Positions 1 through 5,810 of a DNA stretch of 5,865 nt are shown here, piece after piece. The notes beneath the pieces were generated by a model that saw nothing but the letters and a program-made list of their open reading frames with translations, made no database searches and had not been told where the DNA came from. The stretch's first letter is position 1. Each line of letters opens with the position of its first letter. Both the position numbers and the translations under genes were made by a program. Source of the DNA: Candidatus Nitrosomarinus sp. (GTDB taxonomy: Archaea; Thermoproteota; Nitrososphaeria; Nitrososphaerales; Nitrosopumilaceae); contig REGF01000067.1 in the NCBI GenBank assembly GCA_003702465.1, forward strand, positions 1 to 5,865. Reading direction: 5' to 3'.

Positions 1-474
1 TTCACCATATGTCTTTGTTTGATTTTTTGGAATGAATATAGGATCAAAACCCCATCCTTTACCCTTTTCTGAATTTGAAATTGTTCCAAAAAGAGTTCCT
101 TGAAAAGATTTCAAATGATTTTTATCACAATAAGTAATTGTTGAAACAAATTTTGCATCTCGGGAATTTTTTAATAAATTTAAAATTCCTTTATTGCCAA
201 TGGTCTTTTGAACATAAGAAGAATAAGGACCTGGAAAACCAGCTAAAGAGTTTACATGTAATCCATCATCTTCAATAATTAGTGGGGCATTACATTTTGA
301 ATATGCATCTTTAGCTTTTTTTAAAGCAATTTCTTTGATGGATTTGGATTGAATTTCTTCTAAAGTTAATTTAAAAAATCTAATTGGTATTCCAATTGAA
401 TCCAAAATTTCTTTTGCTTCTTTGAATTTATGAATATTAGAGGATACAAATAGTAAATCAGACAACTTGTGCAT
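1..474 (-). CDS. XTP/dITP diphosphatase (HAM1/RdgB family), C-terminus cut by window edge
   Basis: This enzyme hydrolyses non-canonical purine nucleotides (XTP, ITP, dITP) to the monophosphate and pyrophosphate, keeping deaminated bases out of RNA and DNA. The 158 visible residues show the family motifs in order: the N-terminal SSNIHKFKE (residues 11-19), the acidic EDDGL (68-72) that contributes metal ligands, GFPGPYSSYV (79-88) and WGFDPIFIP (141-149). The family is usually 185-200 residues, so about 30 residues, including the expected C-terminal SHR motif, lie outside the window. The ATG at 474-472 overlaps the end of bud32 by 17 bp. An in-frame TTG at 465-463 would give an N-terminus closer to the usual family length and has a GGTAGGT stretch upstream, so the start is uncertain. 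It is probably co-transcribed with bud32. The family is certain; the exact start is not. Confidence 0.93.
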   Translation of the reverse strand, partial: MHKLSDLLFVSSNIHKFKEAKEILDSIGIPIRFFKLTLEEIQSKSIKEIALKKAKDAYSKCNAPLIIEDDGLHVNSLAGFPGPYSSYVQKTIGNKGILNLLKNSRDAKFVSTITYCDKNHLKSFQGTLFGTISNSEKGKGWGFDPIFIPKNQTKTYGE

Positions 475-1078
475 ACCTACCACGACTCTCAATTTCTGAG
501 ACTAATTTTACAATCTTTGTTTGATATGTAATTCCAACTACAGATTTGTACCCATTAAGAAAATTTTTCCAAGATGGTTCCATAATTTTTGCGTGTGCAC
601 TGTTAAGAATTTCTTTAATTAGTCTTAAATCAACAGCGTGATCTTCAGGTTTAATTGAATTTTGAGAAAGTCCAAAGTCAATCATGTAGATAGTATTTTT
701 GAATAAAATAAAATTGGATGTTGTTAAATCACCATGCATTACTCCATTTTTATGTAAAAGACCAACTAGTTTTCCAATTTGTTTAGATATTTCAATAATT
801 TTTGATTCAGGTAAATCATGAACAGGTTTTCCAGGAATTTCTTGCATTACAATCATGCTTTTTTCGAGATTGACAAAATAAACAAGGGGTGTTGGAATTC
901 CAAATGATTTTACTTGCGAAAGCATTTGCGATTCTTTTATGGTACGTTGTTTGCGTATTTTTGAATCCAATGAAGAATTTCTATAAGTTTTAATTTTTCT
1001 AGTTTTGAAAAGAGCTTTGGAATTTTTCCAAGTGCCTGTGTAAATATCAGCCTCAGCTCCCTTTTTAATTAATTTCAT
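458..1078 (-). CDS. bud32: Bud32 (PRPK-type) atypical kinase/ATPase of the KEOPS complex
   Basis: Bud32 is the small atypical kinase of KEOPS. It binds Kae1 and supports synthesis of t6A at position 37 of ANN-decoding tRNAs. Counting from the ATG at 1078, the 206-residue protein has a short glycine-poor nucleotide loop (KKGAEADIY, 5-13), a lysine-rich region with YRNSSLD (32-38), the catalytic loop HGDLTTSN (115-122), the metal-binding DFG (134-136) and the C-terminal RGRYAQVV tail typical of the family. It lacks most of the eukaryotic kinase C-lobe, which is normal for Bud32. The reading frame stays open upstream to an ATG at 1084 and a TTG at 1093. I prefer 1078 because MKLIKKGAEA is the usual family start and because a TATA-like box lies about 27 bp upstream of it. 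Bud32 is a separate gene here, whereas several euryarchaea have a Kae1-Bud32 fusion. The HAM1 gene overlaps its 3' end. Confidence 0.95.
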   Translation of the reverse strand: MKLIKKGAEADIYTGTWKNSKALFKTRKIKTYRNSSLDSKIRKQRTIKESQMLSQVKSFGIPTPLVYFVNLEKSMIVMQEIPGKPVHDLPESKIIEISKQIGKLVGLLHKNGVMHGDLTTSNFILFKNTIYMIDFGLSQNSIKPEDHAVDLRLIKEILNSAHAKIMEPSWKNFLNGYKSVVGITYQTKIVKLVSEIESRGRYAQVV

Positions 1079-1083
1079 TAACA

Positions 1084-1089
1084 TTATAA
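1084..1089 (+). promoter_or_regulatory. TATA-like box A for the PH-like gene
   Basis: The palindromic hexamer TTATAA is centred about 28 bp upstream of the ATG at 1115. That is the spacing expected for a leaderless archaeal transcript starting at or next to the start codon. No Shine-Dalgarno lies at a useful distance. The box touches the alternative bud32 ATG at 1084. Position and base match are seen; function is inferred, and such boxes occur by chance in AT-rich DNA. Confidence 0.45.
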
Positions 1090-1102
1090 CCAAAGGAATT
1101 CA

Positions 1103-1108
1103 ATAAAA
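1103..1108 (-). promoter_or_regulatory. TATA-like box A for bud32
   Basis: On the minus strand the hexamer reads TTTTAT and is centred about 27 bp upstream of the bud32 ATG at 1078, which supports that start over the ATG at 1084 or the TTG at 1093. It lies within 12 bp of the start of the divergent PH-like gene, so the two promoters would overlap. The match is weak and the call rests mainly on spacing. Confidence 0.35.
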
Positions 1109-1114
1109 GTTATC

Positions 1115-1432
1115 ATGGATGATGGAGAAAACAAGGTTAAACAAGAAGATTGTAGTGAAGATAAGCTGGGTCCAGGAATTCTAACATTAACAAATAAAAG
1201 ATTAGCATTTGATAAAACACAAGCAAGAATAATGGATTTTACAAAGCGTATGGGTGATACAGTGTTAGATGTGCCATTAGAAAATGTGATTAAAATTTGG
1301 AAAGAAGGTCTATTTATCAAAAAAGTTTGTTTTACAGCTAAGACAGAAGATGGGGAACAGACTTACAAATTCGGGGTTTTCAATACAAAGTCATGGGTAA
1401 ATAATATAGAAAAAACAATGAATGAGAAATAA
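1115..1432 (+). CDS. Small PH/GRAM-like domain protein, function unknown
   Basis: The 105-residue protein resembles a single PH/GRAM-like fold. After an acidic N-terminal stretch (about residues 1-17) come GILTLTNKRLAF (21-32), whose LTNKRLxF is the hallmark strand pair of bacterial and archaeal PH/GRAM-like domains, then DVPLENVIKI (52-61), a VCFTAK strand (71-76), YKFGVF (84-89) and a final helix with SWVNNIEK (93-100). No signal peptide or membrane segment is visible, so it is probably cytoplasmic. Such domains act as binding modules for lipids or proteins, but nothing here identifies the ligand. The gene lies on the strand opposite to its neighbours, between bud32 and kae1, and its stop is 2 bp from the kae1 stop. 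It does not match the KEOPS subunits Pcc1 or Cgi121. An overlapping minus-strand open frame here is a shadow. The gene is likely real; the fold assignment is moderate. Confidence 0.8.
   Translation: MDDGENKVKQEDCSEDKLGPGILTLTNKRLAFDKTQARIMDFTKRMGDTVLDVPLENVIKIWKEGLFIKKVCFTAKTEDGEQTYKFGVFNTKSWVNNIEKTMNEK
1410..1415 (-). terminator. Possible T-tract terminator for kae1, inside the PH-like gene
   Basis: On the minus strand a run of six T lies about 20 nt past the kae1 stop. Archaeal intrinsic termination commonly uses T-rich tracts without a hairpin. The tract sits inside the 3' end of the convergent PH-like gene, so termination here would leave a short antisense overlap. This is inferred from base composition only. 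Confidence 0.25.
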
Positions 1433-1434
1433 TT

Positions 1435-2418
1435 CTAATAATTTACTACTACAGAATCTAATCTCCAAGATTGAGTTACAAAAGTATCTTTAAGTTTAGC
1501 ACTTTTTTTGACTTGAGATTCTAAAAGTCCAGTCCAACAAATTTGGCTACCACAATCTCCAGCATATTTTAATGGTACAACAAAAAATTTTGCTCCATGT
1601 CGTTTACAAACATCTTTTAACATTTCAGAAAGTCTTTTGTTTGCAGCAACTCCACCAACAATCATTAATTCTTTTTTGGATGTAAATGATAATGCACGTT
1701 CTACTGTTTCACTAATCATTGCAAATGCTGTTTCTTGAAGAGAAAAACAAGCATCAACTTTACTTTTTTCAGAAATCGGTTTTGTAGCAGATAATAATCC
1801 TGAAAATGATACATCATTTCCTTTAACTGAATAAGGTAATGAAACATAATTTGTAGAAGTTGAAGCTAATTCTTCTATGTTTTTTCCACAGGGAGAAGCA
1901 AATCCTATTGATCTACCAAATTGATCAAGTAACTGACCTAATGTTATATCTAATGTTTCACCAAAAACCCTCCATTGTTTATTTAGAAATGACAAAAGCA
2001 TTGTGTGTCCTCCAGAAACTAAAAGAACTAAAGGATCATTTGCACCTGTGAGTAATTTCCCTAATTCAATATGCCCAATTGCATGATTAACCGGATAAAT
2101 TGGAATTTTGTAAAATGAAGACAAAGATCTAGCTACTACAGCGCCTACTCTAAGACAAGGTCCTAATCCAGGTCCTGCAGCATATGAAATAATATCTAAA
2201 TCTTTTACAGATACATTTGCCTCATTAAGACAATCAGATAATACTATTGGACTATTTTCAATATGATGACGAGATGCTTCTCTAGGATGAATTCCTTGAC
2301 CAGCTTCAGGTCGAAAAATTTTTCTGACATCAGATAGGATTTTACCTTTTTTTCCTTTTTTTTCAATTACAGCACAAGAAAATGTGTGTGCAGTACTTTC
2401 GATTCCTAATCCAATCAT
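1435..2418 (-). CDS. kae1: Kae1, t6A-synthesising subunit of KEOPS (TsaD/Kae1/Qri7 family)
   Basis: Kae1 transfers the threonylcarbamoyl group from threonylcarbamoyl-AMP to A37 of ANN-decoding tRNAs. The 327-residue protein is full length and covers the whole ASKHA fold: GIESTAHTF (5-13), GIHPREA (42-48), HHIEN (51-55), GPGLGPCLRVG (82-92), NHAIGHIE (111-118), VSGGHT (134-139), GETLDITLG (153-161), DVSFSGLL (202-209), GGVAANKRL (255-263) and the C-terminal GDCGSQICWTG (287-297). H112, H116 and D288 correspond to the metal ligands of the family. Two usual glycine or asparagine positions carry cysteine: the PGGP loop is PCGK (176-179) and DNG is DCG (288-290). The start follows the GTPase stop by 1 bp, so the two are almost certainly one operon. 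The partner bud32 lies 357 bp downstream on the same strand beyond an antisense gene. The assignment is secure. Confidence 0.97.
   Translation of the reverse strand: MIGLGIESTAHTFSCAVIEKKGKKGKILSDVRKIFRPEAGQGIHPREASRHHIENSPIVLSDCLNEANVSVKDLDIISYAAGPGLGPCLRVGAVVARSLSSFYKIPIYPVNHAIGHIELGKLLTGANDPLVLLVSGGHTMLLSFLNKQWRVFGETLDITLGQLLDQFGRSIGFASPCGKNIEELASTSTNYVSLPYSVKGNDVSFSGLLSATKPISEKSKVDACFSLQETAFAMISETVERALSFTSKKELMIVGGVAANKRLSEMLKDVCKRHGAKFFVVPLKYAGDCGSQICWTGLLESQVKKSAKLKDTFVTQSWRLDSVVVNY
1503..1509 (+). terminator. Possible T-tract terminator for the PH-like gene, inside kae1
   Basis: A run of seven T on the plus strand begins 70 nt after the PH-like stop, within the 3' end of the convergent kae1. 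It is the first clear T-tract downstream. It also encodes two lysines of Kae1, so it may be coincidental. Confidence 0.2.
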
Positions 2419-2419
2419 A

Positions 2420-3607
2420 TTATCCCCTACTTAATGTTGATACAATTTTGATTACATCACCATGTTTTAATTTTTGCTCACCGCTGATTCTTTGTTTAGT
2501 TTTACAATCTATTGCATGTAGAAATCCTTTAGCAATATCTGCATGAATTAACCCAGCTAAATCTTTAGCAGTGGAATCTTGAGGAAGTAATTTTGTATCA
2601 GGTAAAATTACTCCATCCTTGTTTGTTAGTTTAGTTTCATCTTCTACAGGAAATACAGCAATCAAATTCAACGAATCAAAAACTGCAGTATTTAGAATTT
2701 TTTGAATTCCTGTTGATTCAATTTTAGAAAAAATTGTATTGACTAAATCTAATGCTTTTTGTTGAGGGGCAGGAATTTCTTTTTCAGTATTAATTTTGAA
2801 ACCATTATCACCAGAATTATAATTAATTATTCCAGCCTTAGTTGCTTTTCTAAGTAATAATTCAGTCTCAGCACTGCAAGGAATAACAATATCCGAAATT
2901 TTTTTCATTATATCAAGATCTTGACATAGATCTGCCTTATTTGCAGCAATTATCATTGGTTTAGTATTTTTTCTCAATTCTTTAACAAAATTTTCTATAT
3001 CAGAATCGTTCCATTCTTTTGGATTTCTAGTAATAAGACCTTGTTTTTGCAAGACTAGTTGTACTTGATAATCTTTGATTCCCAAACCGCTGAAACGATT
3101 TGCAATTCCATCAGTAAGTTTTGCACGTTTTTGATCTACTTCACGAGTGATTTTATCCCATTCTCTTTTTAGAATTTCGATAAACCATTGATCAAATTCA
3201 TCTTGAACAAATGAAACATCTTCCAAAGGATCATGTGTTCCAACTGGAACTGATTGACCTTGAATATCAGTTGTTCCTGCAATATCAACAACATGGATTA
3301 AAACTTCAGCTTGTCTTGCATCATCAAGAAATTGATTTCCCAAACCTTTTCCTTCATGTGCACCTGGAACTAATCCAGCAACATCAATTAATTTTATTGG
3401 TATCAATCTTGTTCCATTAATACATAATTCATTGTCATGTTTTAGATCAAAATGTTTACAAGCACAATCTGATTGAACATATGCTACACCAACATTTGGT
3501 TCAATTGTTGTGAATGGGAAATTACCAGAAGCAACAGCAGTTTCAGTTGCTGCAGAAAAAAATGTTGATTTACCAACATTTGCTTTACCAAGTAATCCTA
3601 TTTGCAT
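2420..3607 (-). CDS. YchF/OLA1-related GTPase, archaeal Ygr210 type
   Basis: This is a translation-associated P-loop GTPase/ATPase of the OBG family; YchF-family members bind ribosomes, though the exact role of the archaeal form is not settled. The 395-residue protein shows G1 GKANVGKS (7-14), G2 FPFTT (30-34), G3 DVAGL (75-79), and NKAD as G4 (223-226). The residue after the G3 glycine is leucine in place of the catalytic glutamine of Ras, the mark of hydrophobic-substituted GTPases. A helical insert fills about 135-215, and the C-terminal 75 residues (about 318-393) form a TGS-like domain. At 395 residues it is longer than bacterial YchF (about 363) and fits the archaeal and fungal Ygr210 subgroup, as does the CACKH motif (48-52). 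G4 is NKAD, a guanine-type motif, rather than the NxxE of OLA1/YchF. It is the first gene of an operon with kae1. Confidence 0.94.
   Translation of the reverse strand: MQIGLLGKANVGKSTFFSAATETAVASGNFPFTTIEPNVGVAYVQSDCACKHFDLKHDNELCINGTRLIPIKLIDVAGLVPGAHEGKGLGNQFLDDARQAEVLIHVVDIAGTTDIQGQSVPVGTHDPLEDVSFVQDEFDQWFIEILKREWDKITREVDQKRAKLTDGIANRFSGLGIKDYQVQLVLQKQGLITRNPKEWNDSDIENFVKELRKNTKPMIIAANKADLCQDLDIMKKISDIVIPCSAETELLLRKATKAGIINYNSGDNGFKINTEKEIPAPQQKALDLVNTIFSKIESTGIQKILNTAVFDSLNLIAVFPVEDETKLTNKDGVILPDTKLLPQDSTAKDLAGLIHADIAKGFLHAIDCKTKQRISGEQKLKHGDVIKIVSTLSRG
2423..2428 (-). promoter_or_regulatory. Possible ribosome binding site for kae1
   Basis: On the minus strand AGGGGA lies 4 nt before the kae1 ATG and overlaps the stop codon region of the upstream GTPase gene. 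Kae1 is internal to an operon, where archaea use Shine-Dalgarno initiation more than at first genes. The spacing is short and the match partial, so translational coupling through the adjacent stop may matter more. Confidence 0.35.
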
Positions 3608-3630
3608 TACTCAGAAGGATGTAATTGTAC

Positions 3631-3636
3631 TTATTA
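3631..3636 (-). promoter_or_regulatory. TATA-like box A for the GTPase-kae1 operon
   Basis: On the minus strand TAATAA is centred about 26 bp upstream of the GTPase ATG at 3607, consistent with a leaderless transcript. No purine-rich Shine-Dalgarno precedes the ATG. It is one of two opposed boxes in the 72-bp region between the divergent genes. Function is inferred from spacing. Confidence 0.4.
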
Positions 3637-3651
3637 GTATTGCAGAAATCG

Positions 3652-3657
3652 TTTAAT
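3652..3657 (+). promoter_or_regulatory. TATA-like box A for the AK6/Fap7-like gene
   Basis: TTTAAT is centred about 25 bp upstream of the ATG at 3680, again at leaderless spacing and without a Shine-Dalgarno. A second AT-rich stretch, TTTTAAAT at 3671-3678, is too close to the start to serve as box A for it. Confidence 0.4.
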
Positions 3658-3679
3658 CTAGTTGTAATGATTTTAAATT

Positions 3680-4228
3680 ATGTCAATAGTAATTACTGGA
3701 AATCCAGGCGTTGGGAAACATACAATCACAAAAAAAATTTCGCAAAAACTGAATTTTCCAATAATTGATATCAATACTCTTGCAAAAGAATCAGAAGTAA
3801 TTGAAAAACAAGAAAATACAAATGATGTAGATACTACAAAACTTGCTAATATTGTTAAAAAAATAGAACTGAATGAAAAAATAATTGTAGGACATTTAGC
3901 ACCATATGTGATAGAAAAAAACCAAGTCAAGTTGGTGATAATATTAAGAAGAAATCCGTATCAGTTAGAAACAGTTTACAAAGAACGAAATTATTCAGAA
4001 GAAAAAATTAAAGAAAATATAGGTAGTGAAATTTTAGGTGTAATTACTCATGATACAATGGAAAAATTTGAAGAAAAAGCATTTCAAATTGACGTTAGTG
4101 AAAAAAATATAGAACAAGTAGTTGAGAAAGTTTTGCAAGTCATATCTAAAAAAGAAAATAATGAACAAGTAGATTGGTTAGATTTAGTAACAAAAAATAA
4201 TGATTTAGAAAAATTTTTTACTCATTGA
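3680..4228 (+). CDS. AK6/Fap7-like nucleotide kinase-family protein with altered Walker A
   Basis: The protein belongs to the adenylate kinase 6 (hCINAP/Fap7) group of P-loop kinases, whose members act in late small-subunit maturation with ribosomal protein uS11 and also show adenylate kinase/ATPase activity. The 182 residues fit the family length. The P-loop is GNPGVGKHT (7-15), followed by the ISQKLNFPIIDI helix-strand, a VGHLAPYV segment (69-76) at the place of the family's second substrate strand, and the lid region LRRNP (88-92) with the family pattern RNYSEEKIKENIGSEIL (102-118). QVDWLDLV near the C-terminus also fits. The residue after the Walker lysine is histidine in place of the magnesium-binding serine or threonine, so catalysis may be altered or lost. 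It is divergent from the GTPase operon and lies 31 bp before tgtA. The family is well supported, the activity less so. Confidence 0.85.
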   Translation: MSIVITGNPGVGKHTITKKISQKLNFPIIDINTLAKESEVIEKQENTNDVDTTKLANIVKKIELNEKIIVGHLAPYVIEKNQVKLVIILRRNPYQLETVYKERNYSEEKIKENIGSEILGVITHDTMEKFEEKAFQIDVSEKNIEQVVEKVLQVISKKENNEQVDWLDLVTKNNDLEKFFTH

Positions 4229-4236
4229 TTAAATAA
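4229..4236 (+). promoter_or_regulatory. TATA-like box A for tgtA
   Basis: TTAAATAA starts immediately after the stop codon of the kinase-like gene and is centred about 27 bp upstream of the TTG at 4260. This is the best box A match in the window. It supports both a separate tgtA promoter and a leaderless transcript starting at the TTG. Function is inferred. Confidence 0.5.
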
Positions 4237-4259
4237 CGCCTTTAATTTTCTAAAAATAC

Positions 4260-5771
4260 TTGTTTCAAATTACAAAAACAGATCTTGCTGGAAGAATAGG
4301 AACCATGTTTACAAACCATGGTAAGATAAACACCCCTGCATTTGTTCCAGTAATTCATCCAGTAAAACAAACGATTCCATCAAAAAAAATTAAAGAAATA
4401 GGATTTGATGTTGTAATTACAAATGCATACATTACAAAAAATCATTATGGTGATAAAGCAGTAAAAAAAGGAATTCACAAAATAATTGATTATGATAAAT
4501 CAATTATGACAGATTCTGGCGGATATCAAGTTCTAGAATATGGAGACTTGGAAGTTCTACCACCAGACATGGCAAAATTTGAAACAGGAATATTAACAGA
4601 TTTTGCAATTCCATTAGATAAGCCAACAGGATATGGATTACCAATTAAAAAAGCAGAATCATATGTAAAACACACTTTGAAAGTTTGTAAACAAACACTT
4701 GAAGATAGTGAAGATAATGGACAAATTTGGATTGGTCCAATTCAAGGTGGTGAGCATTTTGATCTAGTATCAAAATCAACTAAAGGATTAATCGATATGG
4801 GTTTCAAGATGTTAGCATTGGGAAGTCCTGTTGAATTTATGGAATCCTATGAATACAGATTATTAGCACAAATGATTGTATCGGCAAAAAAACAAATGCC
4901 AGAGTCAGTTCCATTACATCTTTTTGGAGCAGGTCATCCACTAACAATACCATTTGCTGTAGCTCTAGGATGTGATTCATTTGATTCAGCTTCATACATG
5001 TTGTATGCAAAACAACTCAGATACATTACAGAAGATGGAACAAGATACTTGTCAGATATTGAAATATTTCCTTGTAGTTGTGAGATTTGTCGCAAATATT
5101 CACCTGAACAACTACGTCAACTAGAAGAAACATTGAAGATTAATGAATTAGCAATTCACAATTTGTATGCAATTAAACTAGAAGTAGATAAAGTAAAACA
5201 GGCCATTCATGAAGGAAGATTATGGGAGTATGTAATTAAAAAAGCAAGAGCCCATCCAAAATTATTTGAAATGATAGATGTAATGACTGAAAATTATGAA
5301 TTTTTAGGGCTAGGAACTCCAAAATTCAAAGAAAGAGCAATTTTTCTTTATGACAAATATGATCAATTTCGTCCTGAAATACAATCATTTCATGATATTG
5401 TTAGAAAATTCAAATCAAAGAAAAAGAAATTACTGATTACTAAAGAATCCAATACTAAACCAGGATATTTGTCTCAACAATACTTGTCACTAAAAAAGAA
5501 AATTAAGGACTTTGAATCATTTCAAGTGTGTCAGTATAGTCCTCATTTAGGATTAATCCCAATTGAAATTTCAGATATTTTTCCTGCAGCACATCATGAA
5601 GCATCAAGAATTGATTATAATCCAGAGGAATTTACAGAATTTGAAAAAACATGGACAGAGTTTTTCAAGAAAAATAAATTTTCAGAAATTAAATATGATA
5701 AGAACGATGAATTCTTAAAACATTTTGTTAAAACATTGCCAAAGAATATCAAGAAAAAATCTTTAGTTTAA
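4260..5771 (+). CDS. tgtA: Archaeal tRNA-guanine(15) transglycosylase, short form without PUA domain
   Basis: TgtA exchanges guanine at position 15 of the tRNA D-loop for preQ0, the first tRNA-level step of archaeosine formation. The start is TTG: an in-frame stop lies at 4251-4253, no other start codon comes between, and the TTG yields MFQITKTDLAGRIG, the normal family N-terminus. The TIM-barrel catalytic domain covers about 1-340. D85 in DSGGYQ and D242 in FDSASY match the catalytic aspartates, and IQGG (161-164) and FGAGHP (222-227) line the base pocket. C272, C274, C277 and H300 form the zinc site; the last five residues align with the Pyrococcus enzyme at a constant shift of 7. The C-terminal part contains YSPHLGLIPIEI (about 419-430) of the C1/C2 region and ends in a lysine-rich tail. 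At 503 residues against about 580, the C-terminal PUA domain is absent. The assignment is secure. Confidence 0.96.
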   Translation: MFQITKTDLAGRIGTMFTNHGKINTPAFVPVIHPVKQTIPSKKIKEIGFDVVITNAYITKNHYGDKAVKKGIHKIIDYDKSIMTDSGGYQVLEYGDLEVLPPDMAKFETGILTDFAIPLDKPTGYGLPIKKAESYVKHTLKVCKQTLEDSEDNGQIWIGPIQGGEHFDLVSKSTKGLIDMGFKMLALGSPVEFMESYEYRLLAQMIVSAKKQMPESVPLHLFGAGHPLTIPFAVALGCDSFDSASYMLYAKQLRYITEDGTRYLSDIEIFPCSCEICRKYSPEQLRQLEETLKINELAIHNLYAIKLEVDKVKQAIHEGRLWEYVIKKARAHPKLFEMIDVMTENYEFLGLGTPKFKERAIFLYDKYDQFRPEIQSFHDIVRKFKSKKKKLLITKESNTKPGYLSQQYLSLKKKIKDFESFQVCQYSPHLGLIPIEISDIFPAAHHEASRIDYNPEEFTEFEKTWTEFFKKNKFSEIKYDKNDEFLKHFVKTLPKNIKKKSLV

Positions 5772-5773
5772 TT

Positions 5774-5787
5774 AAAAATAAGAAAAA
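5774..5787 (-). terminator. T-rich terminator of the gene at the right edge
   Basis: Read on the minus strand, the 39-bp gap between the two convergent genes is T-rich, with runs of six and five T about 25-40 nt past the stop of the right-edge gene. No hairpin is apparent. This fits archaeal T-tract termination for the minus-strand gene; on the plus strand the same DNA is A-rich and offers nothing to tgtA. Confidence 0.45.
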
Positions 5788-5810
5788 AGAATGTGCTAAA
5801 AGATTTACAC

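Noticed and set aside
1084..1320. Open minus-strand frame of 78 codons opposite the PH-like gene
   Set aside because: It is antisense to a frame with a recognisable domain pattern, overlaps the bud32 start region, and shows low-complexity serine- and leucine-rich sequence with no family match.
1115..1432. PH-like gene as a missing KEOPS subunit, Pcc1 or Cgi121
   Set aside because: Its position between kae1 and bud32 suggested this, but the Pcc1 pattern ending in a RAxxNSxLRW-type helix is absent, Cgi121 is longer, and LTNKRLAF points to PH/GRAM.
1860..2051. Plus-strand open frame of 63 codons
   Set aside because: It lies wholly inside the well-conserved kae1 on the other strand and has no motif.
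3211..3420. Plus-strand open frame of 69 codons rich in leucine, glutamine and histidine
   Set aside because: It is the shadow of the conserved G3 and following region of the GTPase; composition is typical of antisense.
3608..3679. Small RNA, such as a C/D box guide, in the divergent gap
   Set aside because: Scattered TGA and CTGA occur, but no RTGATGA and CTGA pair with correct spacing is present, and 72 bp are accounted for by two promoters.
3673..3930. Open minus-strand frame of 85 codons, hydrophobic and rich in phenylalanine and serine
   Set aside because: It is the antisense shadow of the lysine- and glutamate-rich AK6-like gene; such shadows look like membrane proteins.
4302..4321. 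Repeated ACCATG near the start of tgtA
   Set aside because: It is two copies of a 6-mer within coding sequence and shows no larger repeat unit.
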